A DNA stretch of 64,000 nucleotides. It comes from Bradyrhizobium canariense. Lineage in GTDB: Bacteria; Pseudomonadota; Alphaproteobacteria; Rhizobiales; Xanthobacteraceae. A program made the position numbers and the translations under genes. This document shows positions 18,052 to 27,760 of the stretch, one piece after another. Every line of letters begins with the position of its first letter. The first letter of the stretch is position 1. The stretch is from positions 1-64,000 of the forward strand of contig NZ_JAFCKJ010000011.1 in assembly GCF_018130465.1 (NCBI RefSeq). The letters run 5' to 3'. Under the pieces are notes generated by a model. It did not search any database. It was not told where the DNA came from and saw only the letters and a program-made list of their open reading frames with translations.

Positions 18052-18188
18052 CCGCAGCGTTTGGCCAGCCTTTTGGGCCGCTTGAGCAGCATCCGTTTGG
18101 CCTTCGCCTCTGAACGCTTTTTGATCTCGGCCTTGATCTGTTCGATCAGGGTTGCTTCTGACTTTTGGATCTTAAGGGTGGAGTTCAC
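18048..18188 (-). CDS. 46-residue Lys/Arg-rich small protein
   Basis: A short open frame: GTG at 18188 preceded at 7 bases by GGAGGA (18196-18201), a near-perfect ribosome-binding site. The product begins VNSTLKIQKSEATLIEQIKA and continues as a strongly basic amphipathic helix (EIKKRSEAKAKRMLLKRPKR) ending KRCG. It may bind nucleic acid, but this is only from charge. It converges on the 95-residue hypothetical gene. A real but unrecognised gene is plausible; chance cannot be excluded at this length. Confidence 0.4.
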   Translation of the reverse strand: MNSTLKIQKSEATLIEQIKAEIKKRSEAKAKRMLLKRPKRLAKRCG

Positions 18189-18913
18189 ATTCGCGTCCTC
18201 CGATAAGCCGTGCAGCTCAACAGGCTAGTCCGATTTGACCCCACGCAAAAGCCGCCAAGGTCTCCCTCGGCGGCTTGTGCCGTTGCGCTGCGTTTGCGTA
18301 GAGGTTTGCCGCGCCGAGCGGTGCTCGAACGTGGCCCAAGCCTGCTAGCCGCAGGACGCAATGCCTTCATCCGAATGAGGCGGTCAATGCGTTGCCTGTG
18401 TGTCGGGGCCAACGTGTCCCCGATGACCTATAATGTCGTCACCGGCGCGATGCTAATCAAGCCAGTGCTGTTGTCCTATAGCTGAAATGATAGTCCCGTC
18501 GCCCCTCTGGCTAGCGGAGTCGTTGAGTGCTGAAGTTGAGGTGCTTGGCGCTTGTGAGCGCCGAGCAAGGTCAGCCTAGCCTAATCTTCAACGCAGTTCG
18601 CTTGTGCACGTTGGACCCGATCAGTCATTTATCACAGCCTCGCGCTGGTGAGCGCGGGAAACGGGAAGAGCTTTTTCTGATGTGGCGCGAAGTGGACGTC
18701 AGTCTGATGCCGCGTGGGGGCCGGCACGAGCCCTCCTTGGCCGCGACGATGGCGTCGATCATCTTGCGCCCAGATCGACGGTGCTTGGCGTTCGCGTGCA
18801 ACTCGACGAAAACGCGCCTCGGCTTGAGTACCTCCTAATGGTAGACGCCCGATCTACCGTTTGCTCGCAACGATCGGCATGATGCACGGACTGTACGCCG
18901 TGAGGTAGAGACA
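18189..18913. other. About 725 bases with no confident gene
   Basis: No open frame here has a recognised domain. A hairpin AAGCCGCC/GGCGGCTT (18249-18256 and 18269-18276) is followed on the minus strand by TTTT, so it could terminate a minus-strand transcript coming from the right. On the minus strand, AGGAGGT near 18828-18834 is not followed by a normal start codon. Composition is visibly less GC-rich than the flanks. Confidence 0.45.
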
Positions 18914-19216
18914 ATGAGCAATGACCGCCTCGTGCGACCGCCGCGGACCGCTCGCATCCGCAAGATCGGCATCATCGGAGGCGCAATCCTCCTGCTCGGG
19001 CCGATGGCCGCTTCCACCGTCTTTGGAGCAGGAACGCGCATCTCTGAAGGCTTCGAACCGTTCGAGAAATCAGCCAATGAGCGGGTCGCCCAAGCCTTCG
19101 AGGACATTAAGGACCTCGCGCCCCTCTCTGGTGAGTTGAACACCGCGCTGGCGTCGCTGAGCCAGAACGTTCAGAGCGCTCAGAAGCCACCGGTTCAGGC
19201 TGAAGGCGATGAATGA
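18914..19216 (+). CDS. Small single-pass membrane protein, unknown
   Basis: 100 residues. A basic N-terminus (NDRLVRPPRTARIRKIG) precedes one hydrophobic segment (IIGGAILLLGPMAASTVFGA, about residues 19-38). A mostly acidic helical tail follows (FEKSANERVAQAFEDIKDL, TALASLSQNVQSAQ). The basic-before-hydrophobic order predicts a signal-anchor with the tail outside the cytoplasm. ATG at 18914 follows GTGAGGTAGAGACA. It is an orphan gene upstream of convergent hemE. Not assigned to a family. Confidence 0.55.
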   Translation: MSNDRLVRPPRTARIRKIGIIGGAILLLGPMAASTVFGAGTRISEGFEPFEKSANERVAQAFEDIKDLAPLSGELNTALASLSQNVQSAQKPPVQAEGDE

Positions 19217-19496
19217 CCTGACCGCTGGTTCGCGTTCTTGCTAGGCTGCGACGCTATTCTCAAGCTGTTTGGGGTAGGCCCCGTCAAGGAGCCTAACCGC
19301 GTCGCTGTCCGCTGATCACGTGTGGGGATCGCGGCCATCTTTCGATCCATAGCAACCCGCAAGCGGAGCGGCAGCTACGGGCCATTAGCCGCAGGGCCTA
19401 TGGTTGCGCCGGGCAGAATTCTTCAATGATTTGTACTGTGCATGGGGTTGTTTTAACGGTTTTTGTTTCCGCCTCCTTGAGGGGACGGAACTTTTT

Positions 19497-20857
<1,361 letters not shown>

Positions 20858-21029
20858 CGGCGGGGAGCGCTGGATTCCGATAGGTTTGCTAATACCTTGT
20901 TAGCGATGCGCTAATTCCGGCGTCCGTACGACTACGGGAAACCGGGGACATCACCGCATATTTCTGCGGGCGTTTCAGAGTTCAATAACAGAAGCAGCAG
21001 AGTTTCCGATCATCGGAGAATTCTGCCGC

Positions 21030-22934
21030 ATGAGCGCTGTGACCCAAAGAGCCGGATGGAGCCGCCTGCCGCTGCGGGCGGCTGCGTTCGTCGCGCTGAC
21101 CTGCGTGGCGATCCTCGGCATCAGTGGCTGGCGGGAATGGGCGGCGCGCGACGCGGTGCTCAAGGGCGCCGAAACCGAGATGGCGAACGTTGCGCGCTCG
21201 CTGACGCAGCATGCCGAGGACAGCCTCGATCTCCTGGATTCAGGCGTCGTCGGCGTCGTCAGCCGGCTGGAGATGGACGGCACCCAGCCGGCCACGATCG
21301 CCAAGCTCAGAAACCTGCTGGAGGCGCGCAAGAAGGCGATGGAGCGCGTGCACAGCCTCGCCATCATCGACGACCACGGCAACTGGTTGACCTCGCCTGG
21401 CACGATCGGCTCGACGCTCAACGACGACGCGTTTTTCCGCTATCACCAGCTCTCCCCGAAACGAGAGCCCCATGTCGGCCGGCCCGTGAAGAGCCTGCTC
21501 GATGGCGAGTGGGTCGTCACCTTGTCGCGCCGCTTCAACAAGCTGGACGGCAGCTTCGGCGGCGTTGTGCTCGCGACCATCAGCTCCAACTATCTCTCGC
21601 ATTTCTACGAACAGTTCGAGATCGGCCGCAACAGCTCGGTGGCGTTGACGCACGGCGACGGCCTGATCATCGCGCGCAACCCGAGCAACGAGAAATTCGT
21701 CGGTCGCAGCGTTGCCGATACACCGCTGTTCCGCGACGCCGGCCTGCAGCGGCCGGGCGGCGCCTATCATTTCAAGTCGCCGCTCGACGGGGCCGAGCGC
21801 GTCAGCTTCTTCAAGCGCTCTGGCCGCTATCCGCTCGTCCTGCTCGCCACCGTCGATAAAGCCGAACTGCTGGCGCCCTGGCGTGCTGCGGCGATCTCTC
21901 GCATGCTCTACGTGCTCGCGCTGGTCATGCTGATCGCGATCATCGGTGCGGTGCTGGTGCGGCAGTTGCAACGGGGCCAGCGCATGGCCGCCGCGCTGGT
22001 CGAGAAGGAAGCGCATTTCCGCCTGCTTGCCGAAGGCTCCAGCGACATGGTGACGCGTATCGGGCTCGACGAGCGGCTGCGCTATGTTTCGCCGTCGTCG
22101 ATTAGCGTCGTCGGCTGGCGCGCCAATCAACTGATCGGAACATCCGCGCTCGCCGGCATTCACGCGGACGACCGGCCGCAGGTCCAGGCTCTCGTCGATG
22201 CGATGAAGCGCGGCGAGAAGGAGGAGGCCCGCGTCACCTATCGCAACGCGCACCGGCAGAATGCCGAAGTCTGGCTCGAATCGACCATGCGGGTGACCCG
22301 CAAGGACAATGGCCGCGTCGACGGCTTGGTCGCCATCTCGCGCGACATCACCGAGCAGAAGAAGCTGGAGACCAGGCTCGAAACGCTCGCGATCGAGGAC
22401 AGTCTCACCGGGCTTGCCAATCGCCGCCGCTTCGATGAACGACTGAAGGAGGAGTGGGCGCGCGCCTATCGCGACCGCTCCAACCTCTCTTTGCTCATGA
22501 TCGACGTCGACCACTTCAAGTCCTACAACGACGAATACGGCCATCCCGCGGGCGATGCCTGCCTCCGGCAGGTGGCGCAGATCATCGCCACCGAGATGCA
22601 GCGTTCCGGCGATCTGGCGGCGCGCTACGGCGGCGAGGAGTTCGCCATGCTGTTGCCGAACACGGACGCCAAGGGCTGCGCCCGGATCGGCGACCGGATT
22701 CGACGGGCGATCCGCGATGCGGGCCTCGTCCACACCAGCAACCATGCGGCCGGCTGCGTCACCGCTTCGCTCGGCGGTGCAGCCTGCCGGCCGGCGCTGG
22801 AGCGCACGGCCGGCGTTGCCTCGCTCGTCGAGGCCGCCGACCAGGCGCTCTATGCCGCCAAGGAGGCCGGGCGCAACCGGCTGATGATGTCGGGCGAGGT
22901 GACCAGCCTCCTGCGCAAGGCGTCCGGTCAGTAA
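21030..22934 (+). CDS. Membrane sensor diguanylate cyclase (dCACHE-like, PAS, GGDEF)
   Basis: 634 residues. A first membrane segment (about 16-34) is followed by a roughly 250-residue periplasmic double-Cache-like sensor and a second membrane segment (about 292-311). Then come a PAS domain (about 330-445) and a GGDEF domain. The active site is GGEEF (534-538), with an RxxD inhibitory I-site at R525-D528 spaced five residues before it. It should therefore make c-di-GMP under product feedback. The ligand of the periplasmic domain is unknown. It is a single-gene unit upstream of convergent slyX. Confidence 0.9.
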   Translation: MSAVTQRAGWSRLPLRAAAFVALTCVAILGISGWREWAARDAVLKGAETEMANVARSLTQHAEDSLDLLDSGVVGVVSRLEMDGTQPATIAKLRNLLEARKKAMERVHSLAIIDDHGNWLTSPGTIGSTLNDDAFFRYHQLSPKREPHVGRPVKSLLDGEWVVTLSRRFNKLDGSFGGVVLATISSNYLSHFYEQFEIGRNSSVALTHGDGLIIARNPSNEKFVGRSVADTPLFRDAGLQRPGGAYHFKSPLDGAERVSFFKRSGRYPLVLLATVDKAELLAPWRAAAISRMLYVLALVMLIAIIGAVLVRQLQRGQRMAAALVEKEAHFRLLAEGSSDMVTRIGLDERLRYVSPSSISVVGWRANQLIGTSALAGIHADDRPQVQALVDAMKRGEKEEARVTYRNAHRQNAEVWLESTMRVTRKDNGRVDGLVAISRDITEQKKLETRLETLAIEDSLTGLANRRRFDERLKEEWARAYRDRSNLSLLMIDVDHFKSYNDEYGHPAGDACLRQVAQIIATEMQRSGDLAARYGGEEFAMLLPNTDAKGCARIGDRIRRAIRDAGLVHTSNHAAGCVTASLGGAACRPALERTAGVASLVEAADQALYAAKEAGRNRLMMSGEVTSLLRKASGQ

Positions 22935-22940
22935 CACCGC

Positions 22941-23159
22941 TCAATAATGCGGCGGGGGCTCATTGGCCGCTCCCGGCGCATTCGCTTCGGCCTCCTGCAG
23001 CCGCTCGCCGAGCTCTGCGATCTTCCGCGTCAGGGCGTCGATCTGCTTCCACTGCGCGGTGATGGTCTGGTTCAGCGTCTCGATCGCGTCGTCCTGATAG
23101 GCGAGGCGCGTCTCCAGCGTGTCGATGCGCTCGCCGAGCGTCTTGATCTCATTGGTCAC
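22941..23159 (-). CDS. slyX: SlyX family protein
   Basis: 72 residues from GTG at 23159. The coiled-coil segment IKTLGERIDTLETRLAYQDD followed by TIETLNQTI-like heptads (here IETLNQTITAQWKQIDAL) and the C-terminal PPPHY are diagnostic of SlyX. The family is widespread but its function is unknown. Its start overlaps the end of trhO by 11 bases, indicating translational coupling. A longer frame exists upstream, but it is the wrong frame of trhO. Confidence 0.85.
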   Translation of the reverse strand: MTNEIKTLGERIDTLETRLAYQDDAIETLNQTITAQWKQIDALTRKIAELGERLQEAEANAPGAANEPPPHY

Positions 23160-23931
23160 GTGCCGCGTCCTTATTTCGTTCGGGCAAACCAAGTTCTTGC
23201 AAGCCGAGTTGCTGCAAACCATGGCCGAGCGCGACACGCTCGTCGAACACGAAGCATTTGCCGCGCCAGCGGCTCTGAGCCTCCGGCACCTCTTCCAGAT
23301 ATTTGAGAATGCCGCCCTTGAGGTGATAGACCTCGGCAAAGCCGCGCGCGAGTAGATGCGCGCTCGCCTTCTCGCAGCGGATGCCGCCGGTGCAGAACAT
23401 CGCGATTCTGCGGTGTTTGGCGGGATCGAGCTGCTCGGCCGCAAAATCCTTGAACTGGCCAAAATTCCTGATGCCGGGGTCGAGCGCGCCGTCGAACGTC
23501 CCCATCGCCACCTCGAAGGCGTTCCTGGTGTCGAGCACCAGCATGTCGGGAGCCGCGATCAGCGCGTTCCATTCGGCCGCGTCGACATAGGTGCCGACCC
23601 GCCGCGTCGGATCGGCGGCTTCGTCGCCGAGCGTGACGATCTCCTTCTTCAGCCGCACCTTGAGCCGGCCGAATGGCATCGCCGCGGCGGACGATAACTT
23701 CAATTCGAGATTGTTCAACCTGCCGCCGAACATGTCGCCGTGCGCGAGCTCATGGGCGAGAGCGTCGATCGCCTCGTCCGCGCCCGCGATCGTGCCGTTG
23801 ATACCCTCCTGCGCGAGCAGCACGCTGCCCTTCAGTGCAAGGCCGGCGCAGAACGCGCGCAGCGGCTCGCGCAGCTCGCGGTAATCAGGGAGGGCGACGA
23901 ATTGGTAGAAGGCGGCGACCTTGTAAATCAT
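23149..23931 (-). CDS. trhO: tRNA uridine(34) hydroxylase, rhodanese-domain protein
   Basis: 260 residues. The N-terminal acylphosphatase-like domain (LLAQEGINGTIAG) and a rhodanese domain with catalytic loop CTGGIRCEKASAHL and VYHLKGGILKYLE match TrhO (YceA), which installs 5-hydroxyuridine at wobble position 34 of tRNAs in an oxygen-dependent, prephenate-independent route. A Cys-bearing tail (WRGKCFVFDERVALG) is also typical. It is translated as the first gene of a pair with slyX. A strongly repetitive C-terminal GLQQLGLQELGLPE is species-specific decoration. Confidence 0.88.
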   Translation of the reverse strand: MIYKVAAFYQFVALPDYRELREPLRAFCAGLALKGSVLLAQEGINGTIAGADEAIDALAHELAHGDMFGGRLNNLELKLSSAAAMPFGRLKVRLKKEIVTLGDEAADPTRRVGTYVDAAEWNALIAAPDMLVLDTRNAFEVAMGTFDGALDPGIRNFGQFKDFAAEQLDPAKHRRIAMFCTGGIRCEKASAHLLARGFAEVYHLKGGILKYLEEVPEAQSRWRGKCFVFDERVALGHGLQQLGLQELGLPERNKDAARDQ

Positions 23932-24116
23932 GGCGCCCGTTTAGCAGGCGGACCGCGCCCGGAAAACCCGCAACGAGCAGCTCTATTCCCAGCGGATGGC
24001 AGCCATTTCCCTGGTATGCCAGCATTGCCCCGGCGGGCCGGAATGTGTCATGTAGGCCCGGTTTTTCCGAGATGGCGCGCCATCCGCGCCAGACGCCCAA
24101 CGAGAGCAAGAATTCG

Positions 24117-25703
24117 ATGAGAAACTTCCATTTCCCCGGCAGGTCCACGGTCCACGCCACCAACGCGATGGTGGCGACCTCGCATCCGCAGGCGTCGCTC
24201 GCCGCGATCGAGGTGCTGCGCGAGGGCGGCACGGCGGTGGACGCGGCCGTCGCGGGCTCGGCCATTCTCGGCGTGATCGAGCCGCAATCGACCGGCATCG
24301 GCGGCGACTGCTTTGCGCTGATCCAGCCGCGCGGCGAGGGCAAGATCATCGCCTATAACGGCTCCGGCCGCGCCCCGAAGGCGGCGAACGCCGACTGGTA
24401 TCTCGAGCGCAAGATCAACTCCGTGCCGCTGACCTCGGCGCATGCGGTCTCGATCCCCGGCGTGATCGACGCCTTTGCGACCGTCTTGCGCGATCACGGC
24501 AAGTTCGGCTTCGATCGGCTGCTCCAGCCCGCGATCAAGGCGGCCGAGGAAGGCTACGTCGTCGCCCCTCGCATTGCCTTCGACTGGAAGAACCAGTTCG
24601 AGAAGCTGAAGGGTGGCACCAACACGGAGCGCTATCTGCTGCCGCACGGCAAGCCTCCGGTGGCCGGCGACGTCATCCGCCAGGCGGAGCTCGGCAGGAC
24701 GCTGCGGGCGATCGCCAAGGACGGCCGCGACGCCTTCTACAAGGGCCCGATCGCGGAAGACATGGTGGAGACCCTGCGCGGAATCGGCGGCCTGCACACG
24801 CTGGACGATTTCGCCGCGCACTCCACCGAGACGACGACGCCGATCGGCACGATGTACAAGGGCTACGACGTCTGGCAGTGCCCGCCGAACGGACCCGGCC
24901 TCACCATGCTGCTGATGCTGAACATCCTGTCGCGGTTCGACCTGACGAAATACGCGCCGCTCAGCATCGAGCGTTTCCATCTCGAAGCCGAGGCCGCACG
25001 CATCGCCTACATGCATCGCGAGCTGCATGTCGCCGATCCCGAGCATATGCAGATCGAGGTCTCGAAGATCCTCGCCAAGGAATACTGCAACGAGCACATC
25101 GACAAGATCCGCATGGACGGCATGCTCGACCTGCCCAATGTCGCGCCGCCGATGAATCCCTCGACCATCTACATCACGGTCGTGGACAAGGACCGCAACG
25201 TCTGCTCGTTCATCAACTCGATCGCGCATTCCTTCGGCTCGGCGATCGTCTCGAACAAGACCGGCGTTCTGCTCCAGAACCGCGCCGGCGGCTTCCGCAT
25301 CCAGCCCGGCCATCCCAACTGCATCGCCGGCGGCAAGCGCCCGCTGCACACGATCATGCCGAGCCTGATGACCAAGGGCGGCCGTTCCGTGATGCCGTTC
25401 GCGGTGATGGGCGGACAGTATCAGCCCGTCGGCCAGACCCATGTGGTGACCAACATTCTCGACTATGGCTGCGACGTGCAGGAGGCGATCGATATGCCAC
25501 GCGGCCTGCATTACGAGGGCCAGTACCAGCTCGAGGACAGCGTGCCGGCCGATATCGTCGCAGGCCTGAAGAAGCTCGGCCACAAGACCACCAACGTGGT
25601 CGGTCCGCTCGGCGGCGCCCAGGCGATCTGGATCGACTGGGACAAGGGCACGCTCACCGGCGGTTCCGATCCGCGCAAGGACGGCTGCGCGCTGGGCTAT
25701 TGA
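24117..25703 (+). CDS. Gamma-glutamyltransferase-family Ntn hydrolase
   Basis: 528 residues. N-terminal [35 protein letters not shown] and the late [13 protein letters not shown] are characteristic. The autocleavage site is [23 protein letters not shown]. The nucleophilic Thr is kept, but the usual TTH(x)S that begins the small subunit of classical glutathione hydrolase is TIYIT here. That variant is also what I recall for oxamate-amidohydrolase-like (HpxW) members, so the substrate may not be glutathione. No signal peptide is visible, so it is probably cytoplasmic. The frame extends upstream, but ATG at 24117 begins the conserved part. Confidence 0.85.
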   Translation: MRNFHFPGRSTVHATNAMVATSHPQASLAAIEVLREGGTAVDAAVAGSAILGVIEPQSTGIGGDCFALIQPRGEGKIIAYNGSGRAPKAANADWYLERKINSVPLTSAHAVSIPGVIDAFATVLRDHGKFGFDRLLQPAIKAAEEGYVVAPRIAFDWKNQFEKLKGGTNTERYLLPHGKPPVAGDVIRQAELGRTLRAIAKDGRDAFYKGPIAEDMVETLRGIGGLHTLDDFAAHSTETTTPIGTMYKGYDVWQCPPNGPGLTMLLMLNILSRFDLTKYAPLSIERFHLEAEAARIAYMHRELHVADPEHMQIEVSKILAKEYCNEHIDKIRMDGMLDLPNVAPPMNPSTIYITVVDKDRNVCSFINSIAHSFGSAIVSNKTGVLLQNRAGGFRIQPGHPNCIAGGKRPLHTIMPSLMTKGGRSVMPFAVMGGQYQPVGQTHVVTNILDYGCDVQEAIDMPRGLHYEGQYQLEDSVPADIVAGLKKLGHKTTNVVGPLGGAQAIWIDWDKGTLTGGSDPRKDGCALGY

Positions 25704-25742
25704 TCTTGGCGCGGGGCTGGAAACCACACCCTCGTTGCGCTA

Positions 25743-25771
25743 GACACCTTCCGCCTCAAACGGAAGGTGTC
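25743..25771 (+). promoter_or_regulatory. Hairpin covering the FKBP ribosome-binding site
   Basis: GACACCTTCCG (25743-25753) and its exact complement CGGAAGGTGTC (25761-25771) form an 11-bp stem with a 7-base loop. The GGAAGG ribosome-binding site (25762-25767) is in the 3' arm, 7 bases before the ATG at 25775. It may gate translation, or end transcription of the upstream gene, although no U-tract follows. Confidence 0.5.
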
Positions 25772-25774
25772 TTA

Positions 25775-26239
25775 ATGCAGCGTTTCCAGCGCGTGCTCCT
25801 CGCCATCATGTCGGCACTTGCGATCACTGTGATCGCCGGCGTGTCCGATTTCGCTTCCACCACGGCCTCGGCCCAGACCGCAGGAAAGACCATGACCACG
25901 GCTTCAGGATTGCAGACCATCGACAGCGTCGTCGGCACCGGCGCTTCGCCGAAGCCCGGGCAGATCTGCGTGATGCACTATACCGGCTGGCTCTATGAGA
26001 ACGGCCAGAAGGGCAAGAAATTCGACTCGTCCGTCGATCGCAACGAGCCGTTCGAATTCCCGATCGGCAAGGGCCGCGTCATTGGCGGCTGGGACGAGGG
26101 CGTTGCCACGATGAAGGTCGGCGGCAAGCGTACGCTGATCATTCCGCCGCAGCTCGGCTACGGCGCCCGCGGTGCCGGCGGCGTGATCCCGCCGAACGCG
26201 ACGCTGATGTTCGACGTGGAATTGCTCGCGGTGAAGTGA
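25775..26239 (+). CDS. Periplasmic FKBP-type peptidyl-prolyl isomerase
   Basis: 154 residues. The signal peptide has a hydrophobic core ([17 protein letters not shown]) and likely cleavage at [10 protein letters not shown] single minimal FKBP domain follows: [52 protein letters not shown] (split here) and [11 protein letters not shown], ending in [11 protein letters not shown]. It should catalyse proline isomerisation during folding of exported proteins. Active-site aromatic and Asp residues (Y, D, F, W, Y) are present. It is monocistronic, with a clear terminator after it. An inverted repeat masks its ribosome-binding site. Confidence 0.9.
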   Translation: MQRFQRVLLAIMSALAITVIAGVSDFASTTASAQTAGKTMTTASGLQTIDSVVGTGASPKPGQICVMHYTGWLYENGQKGKKFDSSVDRNEPFEFPIGKGRVIGGWDEGVATMKVGGKRTLIIPPQLGYGARGAGGVIPPNATLMFDVELLAVK

Positions 26240-26252
26240 ACCGCACAAACAA

Positions 26253-26278
26253 AAAGACCGGCCTCGCGGCCGGTCTTT
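26253..26278. terminator. Bidirectional rho-independent terminator
   Basis: AAAGACCGGCC (26253-26263) and GGCCGGTCTTT (26268-26278) form a perfect 11-bp stem with a 4-base loop, A-rich on one side and T-rich on the other. It lies between the convergent FKBP and CsbD genes and can serve both. Confidence 0.85.
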
Positions 26279-26298
26279 CGCTTTCAGATATGGGCGTG

Positions 26299-26517
26299 TT
26301 ACTCGGCTGCGCGTTTTGCTGCCGCCGCGGCGCGGTCAATCGCTTCCTTCGCGGACTCCTTGGCGTCGCCCATGGCCTGCTGGCCCTTGCCCTTCACTTC
26401 CTGAACCACGCCTTCGCCCTGCAGGCGCTCGGAACCGGTGGCTTCGCCGATGCCTTGCTTGGCCTTGCCGATCGCCTCGTTGGTGGCGCCCTTGATCTTG
26501 TCGCTCGTGCTACCCAT
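26299..26517 (-). CDS. CsbD-family stress protein
   Basis: 72 residues. The N-terminus MGSTSDKIKGATNEAIGKAK and the following ATGSERLQGEG and EVKGKGQQAMGDAKES fit the CsbD pattern of small, highly charged helical proteins induced by general stress; molecular function is unknown. AAGGAGAGTTTC immediately precedes the ATG. A perfect sigma-EcfG promoter lies about 35-55 bases upstream, consistent with the known stress regulation of this family. The C-terminus is an Ala/Lys-rich helix. Confidence 0.9.
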   Translation of the reverse strand: MGSTSDKIKGATNEAIGKAKQGIGEATGSERLQGEGVVQEVKGKGQQAMGDAKESAKEAIDRAAAAAKRAAE

Positions 26518-26548
26518 GAAACTCTCCTTCCAGTTTGCTCGGGATGAC

Positions 26549-26573
26549 AACGTCCGGCGACCATGAGAGTTCC
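26549..26573 (-). promoter_or_regulatory. Sigma-EcfG promoter of the CsbD gene
   Basis: On the minus strand GGAAC (26573-26569) and CGTT (26552-26549) are separated by exactly 16 bases, a perfect match to the EcfG consensus. The -10 element ends about 32 bases before the CsbD ATG. Confidence 0.75.
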
Positions 26574-26644
26574 GATTTTGGTATGGCTTGATGTCGCAGC
26601 TTTGGTTAGTTTCGCGCGCACGGAACCAACAGAAAGCAAGTCCC

Positions 26645-27160
26645 ATGACCGGCCATGACCACACGCATTCCCACCATGACCACGATCATCATGACGATCG
26701 CTGGAAGCATGACGGCGTGCGCGTCATTCCCGGCAACCAGCTCGACACCAACGTGCCGTCGACGGCCGGCATGGACCGCGCGGCCGCGATCAATTTCGCG
26801 CGCGTCGGCGCGCAGAAATTGTGGGCGGGCACCGTCAGCATCAAGCCGGACGCCAAGACCGGCGCACATCATCACGGCCATCTCGAAAGTGTCATCTACG
26901 TGGTGAAGGGCAAGGCGCGGATGCGCTGGGGCGAGAGCCTGCAATTCACCGCCGAGGCCGGTCCCGGCGATTTCATTTTCGTGCCGCCCTACGTGCCGCA
27001 TCAGGAGATCAATGCCAGCCCCGACGAAGTCTTGGAATGCGTGCTCGTGCGCAGCGACGGCGAGGCTGTCGCGATTAATCTCGACATCGAGCCGGTCGAG
27101 AAGCCCGAGACCGTGCTGTGGGTCGATCCGATCCATCGGGACCCGAACGAGAAGAAGTAA
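26645..27160 (+). CDS. Cupin-domain protein with His-rich N-terminus
   Basis: 171 residues. A histidine-rich leader (TGHDHTHSHHDHDHHDDRW) precedes a single cupin barrel. Motif 1 is GAHHHGHLESVIYVVKG, with two His and a Glu as metal ligands, and motif 2 is GDFIFVPPYVPHQEI with the last His. It may be a metal-dependent dioxygenase, isomerase or sensor; no substrate can be named. The His leader could buffer Ni, Zn or Co. ATG at 26645 begins the His stretch. It is divergent from the CsbD gene. Confidence 0.8.
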   Translation: MTGHDHTHSHHDHDHHDDRWKHDGVRVIPGNQLDTNVPSTAGMDRAAAINFARVGAQKLWAGTVSIKPDAKTGAHHHGHLESVIYVVKGKARMRWGESLQFTAEAGPGDFIFVPPYVPHQEINASPDEVLECVLVRSDGEAVAINLDIEPVEKPETVLWVDPIHRDPNEKK

Positions 27161-27235
27161 GGCCGCTCAGGGCGGCGCAGGGCGCGTCGAGAACCCCTTA
27201 GCGTAAAGTTCAAAAAAATAATTGGGAAGCGGTGT

Positions 27236-27282
27236 CGGATGGCCGCCGGGCCATCCGTCCTTGGGCAGAACCCGCCCCAAGG
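27236..27282 (+). promoter_or_regulatory. Two tandem hairpins ahead of a VOC gene
   Basis: CGGATGGC/GCCATCCG (27236-27243, 27250-27257) and CCTTGGG/CCCAAGG (27259-27265, 27276-27282) follow one another. The second stem includes part of the AAGGAG ribosome-binding site (27279-27284) of the gene starting at 27291. This could be a structured leader or a terminator pair from the upstream cupin gene. Confidence 0.4.
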
Positions 27283-27290
27283 AGCTTCCG

Positions 27291-27719
27291 ATGCCCAGGA
27301 TGATCTTTCTCAATCTGCCCGTGACCGACCTCAAGCGCGCGACCGCATTTTATGAGGCGATCGGTGCGACCAGGAACCCGCAATTCAGCGATGACACGGC
27401 GAGCTGCATGGTCTTTTCCGAGACCATCTTCGCGATGCTGACGACCCACGACAAATTCCGTCAGTTCACGCCGAAGCCGATCGCGGATGCAAAGACCACG
27501 AACCAGGCGCTGTTCTGCCTGTCCGCCGACAGCCGGAACGAGGTCGACGATATCGTCGGCAGGGCCGCGGCGGCGGGCGGGGTGGCCGATCCCAGCCCGA
27601 AGGACGAATACAGTTTCATGTACGGCCGCAGCTTCGAAGATCCGGATGGCCACATGTGGGGAGTGAACTGGCTGGACATGGCGGTCGCCCCTATCCAGCC
27701 CGATATGGCGCACGCCTGA
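27291..27719 (+). CDS. VOC-family (glyoxalase/bleomycin-resistance fold) protein
   Basis: 142 residues. IFLNLPVTDLKRATAFYEAIG marks the first beta-alpha-beta-beta-beta unit, and SFEDPDGHMWGVNWLD the second, with a candidate metal-binding Glu/His pair. VOC proteins include glyoxalases, dioxygenases and drug-binding proteins; sequence alone does not choose. It is followed 41 bases later by another VOC-type gene on the same strand, likely co-transcribed. ATG at 27291 is used because the upstream frame is the hairpin leader. Confidence 0.8.
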   Translation: MPRMIFLNLPVTDLKRATAFYEAIGATRNPQFSDDTASCMVFSETIFAMLTTHDKFRQFTPKPIADAKTTNQALFCLSADSRNEVDDIVGRAAAAGGVADPSPKDEYSFMYGRSFEDPDGHMWGVNWLDMAVAPIQPDMAHA

Positions 27720-27760
27720 TCGAAACCCGCGAACATTGAAACTGACGAGGAGCATTCAAG

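Noticed and set aside
18301-18420. Possible tRNA fragment on the minus strand (contains GTTCGAGCAC)
   Set aside because: No acceptor, D or anticodon stems could be paired around it; the T-loop-like string is too short to stand alone.
18210-18882. Three overlapping plus-strand open frames of 66-103 codons
   Set aside because: Arg/Ser-rich or low-information products, no ribosome-binding sites and no recognised domain.
24048-25727. 559-codon antisense frame over the GGT-family gene
   Set aside because: Shadow of a clear enzyme gene.
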